Positions 22,501 through 33,946 of a stretch of DNA of 64,000 nt are shown piece after piece. The stretch's first letter is position 1; each line of letters starts with the position of its first letter. Source of the stretch: Bathymodiolus brooksi. Lineage: Eukaryota; Mollusca; Bivalvia; Mytilida; Modiolidae. Both the position numbers and the translations under genes were made by a program. The stretch lies in contig OY804584.1 of NCBI GenBank assembly GCA_963680875.1, positions 95,810,031 to 95,874,030 on the forward strand, read 5' to 3'. The notes beneath the pieces are model-generated. The model was given only the letters and a program-made list of their open reading frames with translations. It was not told the origin of the DNA and made no database searches.

Positions 22501-23490
22501 CTGAAATTATAAAGAAATGTCATTTTGAGAATAAATAACATTACAAAAACATTATACATGTAGTCACTTGAATTGGTATCAAATTTAACAGGGCCCTCTT
22601 TCCCTTATGTCATTGGATGGCTAGGGAGCCATCTTTAAAAAGTCACAGCCACAGGTTGTTGTAACTAGAATTACAATTTTTGAAGTAAGTGGATGAATTT
22701 AATTAAGGTCAATCATTTTTTTCATTCAAACATTTAAAGACAAATTTTACTTTAAGGTAAAATAACTTGCTAAAAACAGTGACAAAAAATCTTTAGATTG
22801 GGACAGTTTTGGTTGATCAGTTGGGTTATATACAGCAACCAGAAAAAAACTACAATAGTGGAAGGCCTGGGTACCTAACATAAACAATGTCTGCTAGTAA
22901 CCTGTATGGCCTCTATTTTGAGCACAAAGAAATCTAATTACATTGAGGACAATTTGGTTAAAATCACATGTGAAATGGACAATGCCCCGTCAACATCCGA
23001 CACATTTTGAATTAGATTAACCAACAAAACTAACATTGCAAAATCTTGCCAGTGGGTTTGGTATTGGAAAAGACAGGGAGAACATAAAGTTCACCTGCAC
23101 TAAGGTGTATGTTGTGTTGTGTCTGATGAATACTGTTGATAAGATCAAATACATTTAATAAGAGTTATCTGTGGTTTCCAGATGTTAGTACAAAATGTAG
23201 AGATGCTGGCTATTTACAAATATTTTGATTTTGTGATGACAATTTTATATTTCAGTTCATTTCTTTTCATCCCTTCAATCATATGTTTATTTGAATATTT
23301 CCTAATGCTATTATTTTTAATGCTTTTTTTTCTAAAAATCCATGCCAGTCTCAGAAAATGATTTGATTTTATCAAAACAAATATATTATACATTTTCATA
23401 ATTCAGAGCCAATCAGTCTTTGCTCTTACTCCTTAATGCTGCGTGTTTGGTGGAGAAACAAATAATACAAATTAATGGTCTTTGTATTGA
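22501..23490. other. Upstream flank of gene 1
   Basis: No promoter motif or exon that I can defend. The last 90 bp are a fragment of the dispersed repeat seen at 4575 and 21255. Confidence 0.4.
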
Positions 23491-23617
23491 CTAGCTGCGA
23501 ACCGTAACTCTTTATGGTCCTTTTGGGTTTTTTCAAGATATGCCGGACCATATATAAGATGGTTCGCCATATCTTTAAAAAAAAAAAAAACATAAAGAGC
23601 TACGGTTCCGCAGCTGT
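23491..23617. mobile_element. Short palindromic MITE, ~127 bp
   Basis: Arms CTGCGAACCGTAACTCTTTATG and CATAAAGAGCTACGGTTCCGCAG pair around an AT-rich loop; TATTGA lies on both outer sides. A partial copy occurs at 29527-29590. Confidence 0.75.
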
Positions 23618-23810
23618 GTATTGACCTGACAAGGACTCAAAACCACAATCTCCATATGAGCACACTAAGACTCATGAGGGAAGTATTTTTGGGCTTTATT
23701 AGTTTAACAATGTACATAAAATCGACATATAACATCTGTTTTTGGATGAAAGTGTTGGTATTAAGAATTTTTTTGTGTTGCATTGATGTCTGTTTTTTGT
23801 TTTAGACATA

Positions 23811-24420
23811 CAGTCAAACCTGTCGTAACGGTCACCTTTGTATAATGGTCACCTGCTCACAATGGTCATTTTCGTGCTCTCCCTGTGCTTTTTACTATAC
23901 ATTTTAATTTGATATAGCGGTCACCTGTTCAATGTGGTCAGCGGTCACCATTTATTAGTAATTTCCAGTGTAAAACCTTTGTATAACGGTCAGTTCATTT
24001 TTAAAATAATACCGGAAGTGATTTCGAAAGTTCGTTATTTTTCTCATATGTACAAAAAATCCCGAGGTGTTACAAAATATATTGCTTAATTTAATTAACT
24101 AAATAAACAAACACTATTAAATTTTGTGAGTAATAAATTACATAAAGGAAAGTTTATACCCAGGGGTTGTTCATTACGATGAGAGTAGAAATTCACTCAC
24201 CAAAAATATTTTGTATCTAGTGCATCATGTCAAAATCATCAACATCCGTAAATAGGAAAGCTTTGAAATTAGACGACAAAGTGAAAGTTATCTGTATGAG
24301 TACGTTGTAGAATCCCTGCTGGGCTTTAATACAACGGGTTATAAATCATTGTGATCGATGGTGGGAAAAGTTGTTGGGCTGCGGGCGAGGAGAATGAACA
24401 TTCTTTAAAGAAAACGTGAG
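23811..24420 (+). mobile_element. 5' end of a pogo/Tigger-type transposon
   Basis: Begins TA|CAGTCAAACCTGTCGTAACG and carries repeated GGTCACC motifs, then a short reading frame at 24227. No 3' end is contiguous; a matching inverted end lies at 29870-29950, with several later insertions between. Confidence 0.6.
24227..24310 (+). pseudogene. Truncated Tigger-like transposase N-terminus
   Basis: 27 codons (MSKSSTSVNRKALKLDDKVK...) ended by TAG. The RKAL.L..KV.VI pattern resembles the start of the N-terminal helix-turn-helix of pogo/Tigger transposases and CENP-B-like proteins. The stop and the loss of the rest show it is dead. Confidence 0.5.
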
Positions 24421-25641
24421 ATTCAATCGACGATTTTGAAAACAACGTTTCCAGTTCAACGTCGTGTTACTGGAAATTGTACTTTTGTTTATTAAATATC
24501 TTTCTTTATTTCTTTGCATGTTTTATTCAAATCATATCAGATTGAGATAAACATAACATGTAATAAAAAATGTTTATTTACAACTACTGTAGGGTCATAC
24601 TAAAAAGTGCCAGGTGTATTGGAATATTGTTTAAATCGAATTTTTGTCGAAATTATAATGGAATACATGGATGTCATTAGAAGCCGGCAACCGGCGAAAA
24701 TCTCTGGTAACTCTAGTTGTCACCGCCGGTTACTTTTTCTCTTTAAAAAAAATAATGAGAGAAAATTTATCTAGTATCAGCAATACAACGTACAGTGCAT
24801 GTTTCTACTGATCAGAAACTACACATACTGTGAATGGCACATGTTATAACCACATAATGTTAACATTTTAAATCGATTTTGGGTTTATTATCAAAATTTT
24901 GACGTTTTGACATCGTTTTTTTAATAACCGGAAATGACGATACGATCTATAATATACGGAACTGCAATGAAATGACGGACCGGAACCAAAAACTTTCCGG
25001 AAATACCGCAAATTTGCCGAATCGTAAGGAAATTGACAACAATCGTAAGGGCATAAGATAGCCCAAAAAATCGTGAGCCTTACGCCAAAATCGTAAGGGT
25101 AGTCAAGTCTGTATACAGGCGCACCTCAGAATCATTTTCATCACCATACTGAATTAAACTACATTTATAGTTTGTTAACTGTTCTGTTTTTCAAGTTAAA
25201 TTGCATTGAAGAAATAAAATCTTAATACATCTTTGTAGTCAACAAATTGAAGTACCTGAATCACTGCCACAACATAATCAAAAGTAGTAAAAAAGGGTCT
25301 TTTATCTTGAACAATTGCTGAAAATATGAGAAAAATAGTACAAAAAAATGAATTTTCAATAATGAAATTAAGTGCCAGGAGAGGCCTAGAATGCAGGATT
25401 TTGCACCATTTATCCCAGAGCTTCTGGGGGCCTTGAGCGACCCCCTGCCATAAAGGGCGCCAAGCAAGCTCGGCGCGCGGGTGGCTAATCAATTTGCCTG
25501 CTACTTTTCAATTTTCTCCTGCTACTTCAAAATCTATTGACATCCCTGGAATATGATGTTAAGTGAAGTCTTACCGTGAATGTAAATGTTCAAGTTATGT
25601 ACTAAAAAGCGCCCGGGAGTATTCCCTAGTTTGGTGTAAAT
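24421..25641. other. No supported feature
   Basis: No coding segment, inverted ends or tandem repeat seen. The minus-strand frame at 25196-25492 has no splice sites or recognisable protein pattern. Confidence 0.4.
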
Positions 25642-26348
25642 CAGGGCTCACGTTGGAGGGCGATTCGGGCGAAGAAGTCGCCTTGCGACTGCTCACTTCG
25701 CTTTGTACTAGTGCCAAAAGAGAAGTGGAAGTCGCTCTGTAATTTTACCAAGTCGCTTTGCTAATTTTAACTGTTTTAACAGTAAAACATCGGTATATTT
25801 TTACTACAAAATTTCTGTTTTTCAAACCACCATTGTAAAGGGACGTAATCGAAACAGTTACGAATATAAAAACTGTACTACGTCGGCATTGTTTCATTTC
25901 ATTTATTTGGGGTTTGATGGCGGCTATCCAAAGGGATTGTTAACTTTGTGGATATGATTAGTTTCTTAATTAATATCAATCAGTGATTAAGGAGAAGCAA
26001 TGTAAATAATATACACTCATTAAAATTTGATTAAATAATTTGCGATTTCACAGCTTGTGGGGTTTTTTGGGCATATATTTATCTTATCTAATGTTTTGTC
26101 ATTTTATCTATGTGTGACTTGTTTGAAACAATGCTATGTCGAAATAAATTTTATTATTCAATTTTATTTATTTATTATTTATTGGACAATAGTTGATTGT
26201 GCCTTTATCATCTGTGCAAGACAAAACAAAGAATCTGAAAAGGGTTTACTTAATACAAACAAACAAAAAACAAATACAAGGACATATGTAAATCAGAGAG
26301 ATGATATGCTAACAAAAACAAGGAATTAAACAACTACTGAATATACCT

Positions 26349-27572
26349 CAGGCCTCGACATTAACATTTGTCCGATACCAGTGAAAACTGACGTCGGACA
26401 AGTAGATCTTGTATTACGGTTGTCCGACGGGACAAGTGAAAAAATCCCCAAACGTGCCGGTACAACGGACAAATCTATTTCCACTGGTATAAAATACTGG
26501 GTTTGTTGTATAAAAGAGCCCTGTTTGATCTCCAATTTGTCCATAATTTATTTTGATTAAAACTAAAGTGAAATGCCAGATCAAAACTCTTTTATTGTGT
26601 ATCATATATCGTTCCTCCATGCTTTGATGAAGTTCAAGGATGTTGACAAAATTAAAATCACAATCTCAGAAACGCTTTAATGAACGGAAATATCAATATT
26701 TGAAATATAAGAACAAGAATCAGTCCGGAACGGACATGTAAAAATTATCAGATATCAATTTGGTGCCAAATTTAAACTTGTCTTTTGTGCAACATACGAT
26801 AGAGGACTTGATTTAGGCTTTTGGGAAATATTGAAACCTTTGAAATGGACAAATATTACAAGCTTTTTCCTGATCTGGTTGAAAAGATCCACTAAAATTT
26901 TTATTTCTCTGTGAATTTAAATAAAATACTTTGCTTTATTTATATCACAGGCACTTGTTTCTGGAAAAGAAAATATACCTAGATATTGGTATATATAGTA
27001 TCTAGGTATATATTTTTTACCAGAAACAAGGATTTATATAACACAAATATGAGTTATTACAATTTGTGTGGTATTTGATCACAACACAGTAATATTTCAA
27101 AAGGAAAAGGGGGTGGGGGTACATATAAAAATCACTGGTATGCAAGACTCCAATCAAGGTAGACAGAAATAAAAAAGTGACATTGAATATATGTCCTTAA
27201 GGTAGTTATGAATAAAAAAAACCCAGAACAAATCAGTTCAGGCAGCTTTAACTATTTACTAAATTTGGGCGGGGTACATGTAACGTCAGAGTTCAGAGGG
27301 GTCGCGAAACAATGTTTCGATTAATTGCAATTGACTTCTCCCAGAAGTCTCCCCACTTCTCTCTGTTGTCTCCCACTTTTCCCTGTGAGCTCTGAAAGAG
27401 AAGTCACTTCACCCCCTAATTTGAAAGTATTGGGAGCCCTGGATAATTATTCTCTAGTTTTTGTAATTTTTATTAATTTTTTCGGACAACTAAAAGATTG
27501 AGTCGGACAAGTACTTTTTTTAGTTAGTTGTCCGAAGGGACAAGTTGAAAAATATGTTAATGTAGAGGCCTG
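26349..27572. mobile_element. Nested CAG...CTG element, 1,224 bp
   Basis: Ends CAGGCCTCGACATTAACAT / ATGTTAATGTAGAGGCCTG, flanked by the 5-bp duplication TACCT (26344-26348, 27573-27577). Sub-terminal repeats of TTGTCCGA and GGGACAAGT occur on both sides. A fragment at about 27318-27441 resembles the 3' end of the outer element. Confidence 0.82.
26954..27030. repeat. Perfect-type palindrome, ~32-bp arms
   Basis: CTTGTTTCTGG ... ATACCTAGATA on the left mirrors TATCTAGGTAT ... CCAGAAACAAG on the right around a 14-bp AT spacer. Confidence 0.85.
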
Positions 27573-27939
27573 TACCTTAATGCATAACAAGTACATTATA
27601 ACATACGAATGCCATGATAATGCCCCGCGAATGTGAAAAGTGGTACAATTAGAGAAATATTTTGACTTCTCCCTGTACTCTCACCACTTCTCCCTGTTGT
27701 CTCTCACTTCTCTTTTGTCAGCACCTGAAAGAGAAGTCACTTCTCCCTCTGATTTCAAAGTAGTGGGAGCCCTGGTAAATATTAGGTTTATTTCAATTCT
27801 ATTATATATAACTTGCTATATTTTATTGTCTTTTTCTTAATTCAATTACTAATTCACCAGAAATGGATGATAGGTCAAAACAAGATCAACATATATACAG
27901 AAATAAGAAAAATATGGAAAAATGATAAGAAAAATAACA

Positions 27940-28275
27940 AGAAATATATTTTGATATATATTTTAAATATTTAAACACATGTAATATTTTTTTTAATTTG
28001 TGTTAAGAGTCCCGGGTGGCAATGTTTGACCGGATGGCTTGTACGATAAATAAAATTAAGAACATAATTTTGAAATAATTTATTTAAATATAAGAAAAAT
28101 ATCTAAAAATATATTACTGTATGATATATATTTTAAATAAAAACAAAACACGAGTAATATTTGTTCAAGTTGTGTTGAAGTCCTGGTCGGCAATGTTTGG
28201 TTGCAAATGGCTTGTACAATATATAAAATTAACAACATAATTTTAAAATAACACTTTATTTAAAACAATTAAATA
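27940..28275. repeat. Two-copy tandem duplication, ~175 bp
   Basis: GGCAATGTTTG ... GGCTTGTACRATAWATAAAATTAA...CATAATTTT occurs at about 28019 and 28190 with ATTTTAAATA-rich leaders before each. No coding potential. Confidence 0.7.
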
Positions 28276-29865
28276 CCCAGCCGTTTTTTAGTATGACCAC
28301 TACTGTAGAATATTTCGTCGAATAATCAAACCCAGGGGTTTCAAAGTGGGCCAGTACCCGGTACTTTTACCCGCCTGAGATCGTGTATAGTACCGGCAGA
28401 AATTACTGAACCCCCCAAAATTAGCGGTGGTCAAAACCACAATTTGGCACAAGTACGATGGTTGATAGGCTTGTGGAATATTTTTCATAAAAAATTAATG
28501 ATCACGTCAATTGCTGAATTCTCGCATTCAAATCGAACAACTGCGTCACGACCAAGTTGATTGGATATTCCCCGTTTTAAAAACAACTTTACCTTAGAAT
28601 CGTAAATAGCAGTTTGCGCATGCGGTAAATAGATATGTTTTCGCCCCAATATCTTTTCATCCTTGTGTAAAACTCGGACCGGAACAAAGCTGACATCATT
28701 TCGAAATAAAAAAATGACCGATTACAAATTATGTTCAAACACAATTTAGTGTAATCTCCAGTAATATAAGTATGATCATTATGTATTATGAATATATGAC
28801 TACACAATATTTTGTGTGATTTTTGTTATCCATTTAAAACCCAGGGTTGAATCATTCTGGGGCGTACTGTCTTGTTGCTTAACTCCGTCCATATTGTTTA
28901 ACTTCCGGTATAAAAAAATAAAAACATATGGCTAATTTATTTACATATTTTGACGAGGCCCTACCGCGGTTGTTCACAGAAATGAAAATGTGCTGAAAAA
29001 CATTTTTAAAAGGGGGTACGAGGAGATAAGGGATAGAAAATTACTAGAAATCTTGAAAAAGGACCAGACATGGCTCAAATACGAATTACATTGTAATGTC
29101 AAAACGCCGGCCCCCCTTTTTTTCCAAAATAATTTAACTTTTGTGATTCAAATGTTAATAAATGTCTTCCCGCGAATCGTTTTTGTTCGAACATTTTTTT
29201 TGCACATAAGTCGTGAAAGTAACAATATATATTGTTCTTGTTTAATTATATTTGTATTGATCTATTAAAAAATTATAAATTTTATTAAAGATTGATGATT
29301 GCAAATTAAATTTATATGTTTCATCATGGACGTATTCTATATACGTCCTTGGTTTCATTAATTATGACACTTATATGTCTTGATCCTGCCAATGGTCTTT
29401 GATGAGTTTAATTACTGGTAATAAAGTAAAAAAAACACACAAGCCAAGGTATTGTGAAAAAGAAAAGGACAAAGCCAACAAAAGAATTTTGAGAAGTTTA
29501 AGCTTTGATAACAATGGCTTGGTCAAGCCTAGCTGTGGAACCGTAGCTCTTTATGGTCCTTTTGGTTTTTTTTAAGATATGGCAGACTATCTATGAATAA
29601 TCTTGGCTGAAGTCTGTAAACTGAAATATTCAATAAAGAAATTGGGGGGGGAAATCCAGGCATTATGCATGGTCTTCACTCTTGGGATTTTTCTTTCAAA
29701 AACACTTAATGTTTTGCAGTCTCTGAAGTACATTTTTTTGTCCACAAAATGCTAGATTTCAGGAGCTTCCGCCCCCTGGACCCCTTACGGCCCTCAGCCT
29801 AATTTTTTAGGTACCTCCTAAAATTTAAGAAGTACCTCCTATTATAAAAAACTTTGAAACCCCTG
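28276..29865. other. No supported gene
   Basis: Contains a copy (28330-28400) of the GTACCCGGTACTTTTACCC repeat also at 8960-9120, and a fragment of the palindromic MITE at 29527-29590. A broken frame at 28929-29100 may be transposon residue. Confidence 0.4.
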
Positions 29866-29869
29866 CAAA

Positions 29870-29950
29870 CCCCTTCATATAAAGGTCACTTGTATATAGT
29901 GGTCACTTTGTCAAACTCCCCCAGGTGACCACTATAGACAGGTTTGACTG
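29870..29950. mobile_element. pogo-type inverted end
   Basis: GGTGACCACTATAGACAGGTTTGACTG followed by TA. It is the mirror image of the element end at 23811 and could be its displaced partner. Confidence 0.5.
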
Positions 29951-31040
29951 TATATGCAATAAAGATATTTAGATAGCAAAATTGCAGCGCCTGGGGTCTT
30001 TCATTGATAAAATTCCAGATCCCTGTGCACAAATTCATTAGAAAAAAAGTAAAATATTTGACAACTTAATTATTGTGTTTGTGATATTGAAGTCTTAATG
30101 TCTTAGACCATTCATTACATGGGCATGATAGCTTTTCGATAAAAAAAATATTTATCACCTCCCTGACGCTGGACAAGTTTGGTTTGGGGGAAATAACTCT
30201 AGCCGGTTCAGTGTTTGATAAGACAAAATATCGTATTGTGAACTGCTTTAGCGACTGCAAGGTCTACAATGCATACCTATTGTTGTTGTAATTAATCGTC
30301 GATCGTGATTCATGAATCAAGCATTTACAACTTGATAAACAATGTGCAACTTCCCAAATTTTGTTATCACACCTGTACAGCGCATGTGCAGCGTCGGCAA
30401 TTTTTGTAATCCGTATTCGGAACCTCCCATGACTATTTTACGGAAAAAAACATTTTTGACTTGTCCCTCACAGAACACGAGACTATCAATTTAAAATACA
30501 GAGAAATACTGTGAATAAATTAGTGTTCATGGGTTTCAGGGGGGGGGGGGGCATCTGAAATGCCGGTATCTGTTTACACTACGATTCTCGTTCTTGCTAT
30601 TTTTAACTCGAGAGAACTAATTAGCATCTGCGTAATCATCATGGTAACATGTTTATGTATGCTAAACTCAATATGTCGGACAGAAACAATAGATAATACA
30701 TATTAATCAGATGATGCTTAACGGTCTCATTTGCACAAAATTATTTTATGAAGAGTCAAAGTCGAAAAAGGTTATCCGTGTCTTTTTTTACAACAAATTT
30801 TGACCAGCTAATTACCGTTATATTTTAGCCAAAATGCGACTGACTAACATTCATTGTTTAAAATTATCTAAAAAAACTTCTTTTTTAAAGCCAAATAAAT
30901 CGAACCCCGATTTTTCGAAATCAAATGGACCGACAAATTTGGTTCGAGTGTAATTAAACTTTGTTTGACCGTTACACCGGGGTGTTAATTCCTCATCAGA
31001 TGCGTTTTTTTAGACAGGTGTTTCTCTCGTTTGTCATTGC

Positions 31041-31047
31041 TATATAA
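31041..31047 (+). promoter_or_regulatory. TATA box of the cysteine-rich peptide gene
   Basis: TATATAA, about 30 bp upstream of the predicted transcription start near 31071. Confidence 0.6.
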
Positions 31048-31070
31048 ACCAACTAGGAGGAAAGAACAAA

Positions 31071-31122
31071 TACCGATCATCATATAGACATTTGAAAAGC
31101 ATTCCACAAACATCAAAATCAG
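31071..31122 (+). other. Non-coding first exon (5' UTR)
   Basis: Starts about 30 bp after the TATA box and ends ATCAAAATCAG before a consensus donor GTAAGT. It contains no ATG. A non-coding first exon is the usual arrangement of mussel antimicrobial-peptide genes. Confidence 0.55.
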
Positions 31123-31252
31123 GTAAGTCTGCTATTTTTGTTTCCTTAATCTTCCATATGTGTAACGGTAAAGCTCCCATACCTAAGGTTATATGAACCG
31201 TATAATTCATAACCACCTCTGCTAACTGCTTAACTTGAGTAGATATCTTCTT

Positions 31253-31328
31253 TAGCTCTGTTGGTAGAGCTATGGCTTACAGTGCGATAGGCCCCGGGAT
31301 CCAATCCTGTCGGGGACATGTTTCGGAG
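31253..31328 (+). repeat. tRNA-like sequence (SINE head or decayed tRNA)
   Basis: Contains an A-box-like TAGCTCTGTTGGTAGAGC and a B-box-like GGGATCCAATCC 35 bases on. The arms do not close into a proper tRNA and the B box departs from GGTTCGAATCC, so it is a relic rather than a tRNA gene. Lies in intron 1 of the peptide gene. Confidence 0.5.
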
Positions 31329-31619
31329 ATAAAATATGCTCTACTGCTGCACATTAAAAAAACCAATGCGAAAAAACTTTCAAGAACGTTTTTCGTATCC
31401 ATTAGTTCCAAATTGTCCAATCAAAGCGTCGTTTTTATCGGATGTGACGTTCTGATTGGATGTTTTTTTCGAGTAAGAGTACCAAGCTCGTACTCGATAC
31501 TTCTATAAATATGTGTACGTGTTCCTTGACTAAAATTATCGCAATTATAGACACATTTTCATTATGGTTATTTTACTAATTAGGCGAACACGAACAAGGT
31601 CAGAACAAATACAAACAAG

Positions 31620-32075
31620 ACCAGATGACCTGGAAGGGTTACTATACTAGTGCCCTATTCCGTTTATGACTTCCTTCAACCCTCGTCTCCCAAAAAGCAA
31701 ATTAACATATAATGGAGACTTGTCTGCAATCAATTAAGACACTGGATTTCCGTATGGACATGATGACAACCATACAATTTTGAAAGGAAGTTTCAAGTAA
31801 CTCGGTTTAAGCAATTTACTAGAGGTCTGGAAACCATGACTGATTAATTTGTCAGATACGAATAACCCCCTGTTACAAGAAGGGACGATGAGTAAAACAG
31901 GTTATAATACACAACGTAAAGTGGACAGGCAGGAATATACTTAATAACAAAATGGGAAATTTACTATGGGAAAACTGAAATTATCGTGTTTATTATAAAC
32001 CATTGAACACAATAGTTTCTCACGGTCAATATCTAGATGTAAGTCTAAATAAAAGTTGGATATATCAGCATCAGT
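31620..32075 (-). pseudogene. Penelope-like reverse-transcriptase fragment (C-terminal)
   Basis: The minus strand near 32060-31950 encodes YLDLHLDIDREKLL and NKHDNFSFPIVNFP, matching the corresponding part of the larger copy at 41250-42430. Multiple stops; only the end of the reading frame is left. Confidence 0.6.
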
Positions 32076-32466
32076 AATTTGTAATTACAAATTCAATGCA
32101 ATATTATGCGAAGATATTAACAATAGTGCGCATGTGTACTTCTGTTTCTATTCAAGTTAGCACTATTTCACCTATATTCATGACAAAAACAAATTTGAAG
32201 TGAAAAACGTCTGACTAAGACGCGATTATGGATGGTCGTTTTGACTGCCAATGGTTAAAGGGGAGATAATGGATGGCTAGGTTTGTTAAATATTACTCAA
32301 CAACAGGTCACCATAACCTCTATTTTTTTCTAGTTTAAATATATTTTAATGTTTATAACAACAAATGAATAAGACCACAACCTCTCCTTAGCTTGCAAGG
32401 AGTGTGTCATTTTACAAACATGAATCACTCATGTATGTGCCTTCTAAGACGAGTCCGACTTCAAAG

Positions 32467-32662
32467 CAGGGGCGAATACAGGATTTCAATTTAGGGGGAG
32501 GGGGGGGGGGGCGCTCTTAAAAAAATTGTGTCGAGCGGAGAGAGGCGCGAAAATGTTTGGGGTATTTCGTGTGAAAAATCACGATTTTACGCCAAAAAAT
32601 CATATTTTTTCCAATTTTAGGGGGGGCGTGCGCCGTGTGCGCCCCCTCCCGGATCCGCCCCT
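32467..32662 (+). mobile_element. CAGGGGCGGAT MITE, copy 1
   Basis: Starts CAGGGGCGAATACAGGATTT and ends GGATCCGCCCCT. The interior (GAGCGGAGAGAGGCGCGAAA, ATTTCGTGTGAAAAATCACG) matches copies at 33745 (inverted) and 39364. No clear target duplication. Confidence 0.78.
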
Positions 32663-32800
32663 CAGTCGTACTTTTGATTTGTCCTATTCAACGACAGGCG
32701 CTACTTTCACGAGAAGTTGTGAGAAACTAGGTTTGATTTCTATATGAACGTCATTTTCATATGCACTTTGACTTAATGAAAGTTATTTCCATTTGTTTAG

Positions 32801-32851
32801 GTAAAATGTAGAAGGCCGTGGCTATTGTAGGACTGCTTTTCTGTTTAACTG
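32801..32851 (+). pseudogene. Signal-peptide exon with ATG-TAG start
   Basis: The spliced frame has one ATG (32806-32808), directly followed by TAG (32809-32811). A one-base change from a lysine codon would explain it. The remaining 40 bases encode the hydrophobic core of a signal peptide and end in a good donor, so the exon itself is otherwise intact. Confidence 0.72.
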
Positions 32852-33215
32852 GTAAGATAATTTACACGTAAATTAAAGGCCTGTAGAGAAAATAATAATG
32901 TTGGTTTTAGATATATATGAAGTATGTTACACGGCCTATTCCATAAGGGTAATAACAAAATTACCGAACTCCGAACAATCTTACAAAGGGAAAGTCAAAA
33001 CCCATAAGTATATAAACAGACAAAATCAGTCAACAACCGGAAAACTGTGAAAACCGTAATGACCCTGACTTGGTACAGGCATTTCTAAAGAAATGGTGGG
33101 TTGAATCAGATTTTAAAGCGCCAAACCTCCCGCTTTCATTACGGCTCAAAGGTTCCGGCTGTCACTATAACAGTACCACACTTGTATAGCAACACGAGTT
33201 GCCAATATGTTGTCG

Positions 33216-33493
33216 GGGCCCGGGTGGCTCAATGAGTTAGGTCGTTGGATCTAACAACTCATACAAGCCTATCACCAATACGGCGTGGGTTCGCGCCCGG
33301 CTTTGTGAATTACAAAAAAGGGTGCACTCGACTCGCAGCCGCGGTGCAAGTGATAAAGTTTACCAGCTGCTTGCCCATGGTCGGTGGTTCTCTCCGGGTA
33401 CTCCGGCTTCCTCCACCACTAAAACTGGTCGCCATGATATAGCTGAAATATTGTTGAAAGTGGCGTTAAAACACCAAAAATCAATCAGTCAAT
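33216..33493 (+). mobile_element. Full-length tRNA-derived SINE with 14-bp target duplication
   Basis: A box GGTGGCTCAATGAGTTAGG, B box GTGGGTTCGCGCCC, a body with GATAAAGTTTACCAGCTGCT and GGTACTCCGGCTTCCTCCAC, then a tail ATTGTTGAAAGTGGCGTTAA with CAAT-type repeats. Flanked by CCAATATGTTGTCG at 33202-33215 and 33494-33507. Bivalve-type SINE; inserted in intron 2 of the peptide gene. Confidence 0.92.
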
Positions 33494-33589
33494 CCAATAT
33501 GTTGTCGAGAGCTTTACTCGAATGGTTATATTGGTCGTGCTCAAACAGACCATTGAAAAAACCGACAATGTGTAGATGTCTGGAAACCT

Positions 33590-33744
33590 TAAGAAAGAAA
33601 AGTTTTGAAGATACCAAAGTGGTAATCAGAAGTCGTAATTCGAAGGACAGACAAAACAATGGCCAACAGAAAAGTACAAACAACGATGTATAAAACACTA
33701 CACAGAAAACAAAGACCGAGCAACACGAACCAAAAACTCATCAT
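33590..33744 (+). repeat. Penelope-type 3'-tail fragment
   Basis: Contains GAAAAGTTTTGAAGATACC, TCGAAGGACAGACAAAACAA and AACACTACACAGAAAAC, shared with 41026-41249 and the 60948-62077 array. It is cut by the MITE that follows. Confidence 0.65.
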
Positions 33745-33903
33745 CAGGGGCGGATCCAAGGGGGGGGGGGGGCGCACCCTAAAATTGGAAAAAATATGAT
33801 TTTTCACACGAAATACCCCAACAATTTTCGCGCCTCCCTCCGCTCGGCGCAATTTTTTTAAGTGCGCCCTCCCCCCTAACTTGAATTCCTGGATCCGCCC
33901 CTG
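33745..33903 (-). mobile_element. CAGGGGCGGAT MITE, copy 2 (inverted), TSD ATCAT
   Basis: 159 bp, ends CAGGGGCGGATCC / GGATCCGCCCCTG, flanked by ATCAT at 33740-33744 and 33904-33908. It ends only 43 bases before exon 3 of the peptide gene, so it lies next to the branch-point region. Confidence 0.88.
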
Positions 33904-33946
33904 ATCATGCTATCACTTTGCAGGATATATATTTTTTTTTTTGTAG

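Larger units (their letters stand above)
25642..27774. mobile_element. Outer CAG...CTG element, ~2.1 kb, with nested insertion
   Basis: Ends CAGGGCTC / GAGCCCTG, flanked by GTAAAT at 25636-25641 and 27775-27780. Sub-terminal text is rich in GAAGTCGC and GAGAAGTCACTTCTC. A second element sits inside. Confidence 0.7.

Noticed and set aside
28929..29268. Possible coding relic (MANLFTYFDEAL..., then NIFKRGYEEIRDRKLLEIL in another frame)
   Set aside because: Faintly resembles the start of a transposon protein but needs a frameshift after 23 codons and lacks any confirmed match.
31253..31328. Functional tRNA gene
   Set aside because: A and B boxes are present but degenerate and the acceptor stem does not pair; best read as a SINE head or pseudogene.
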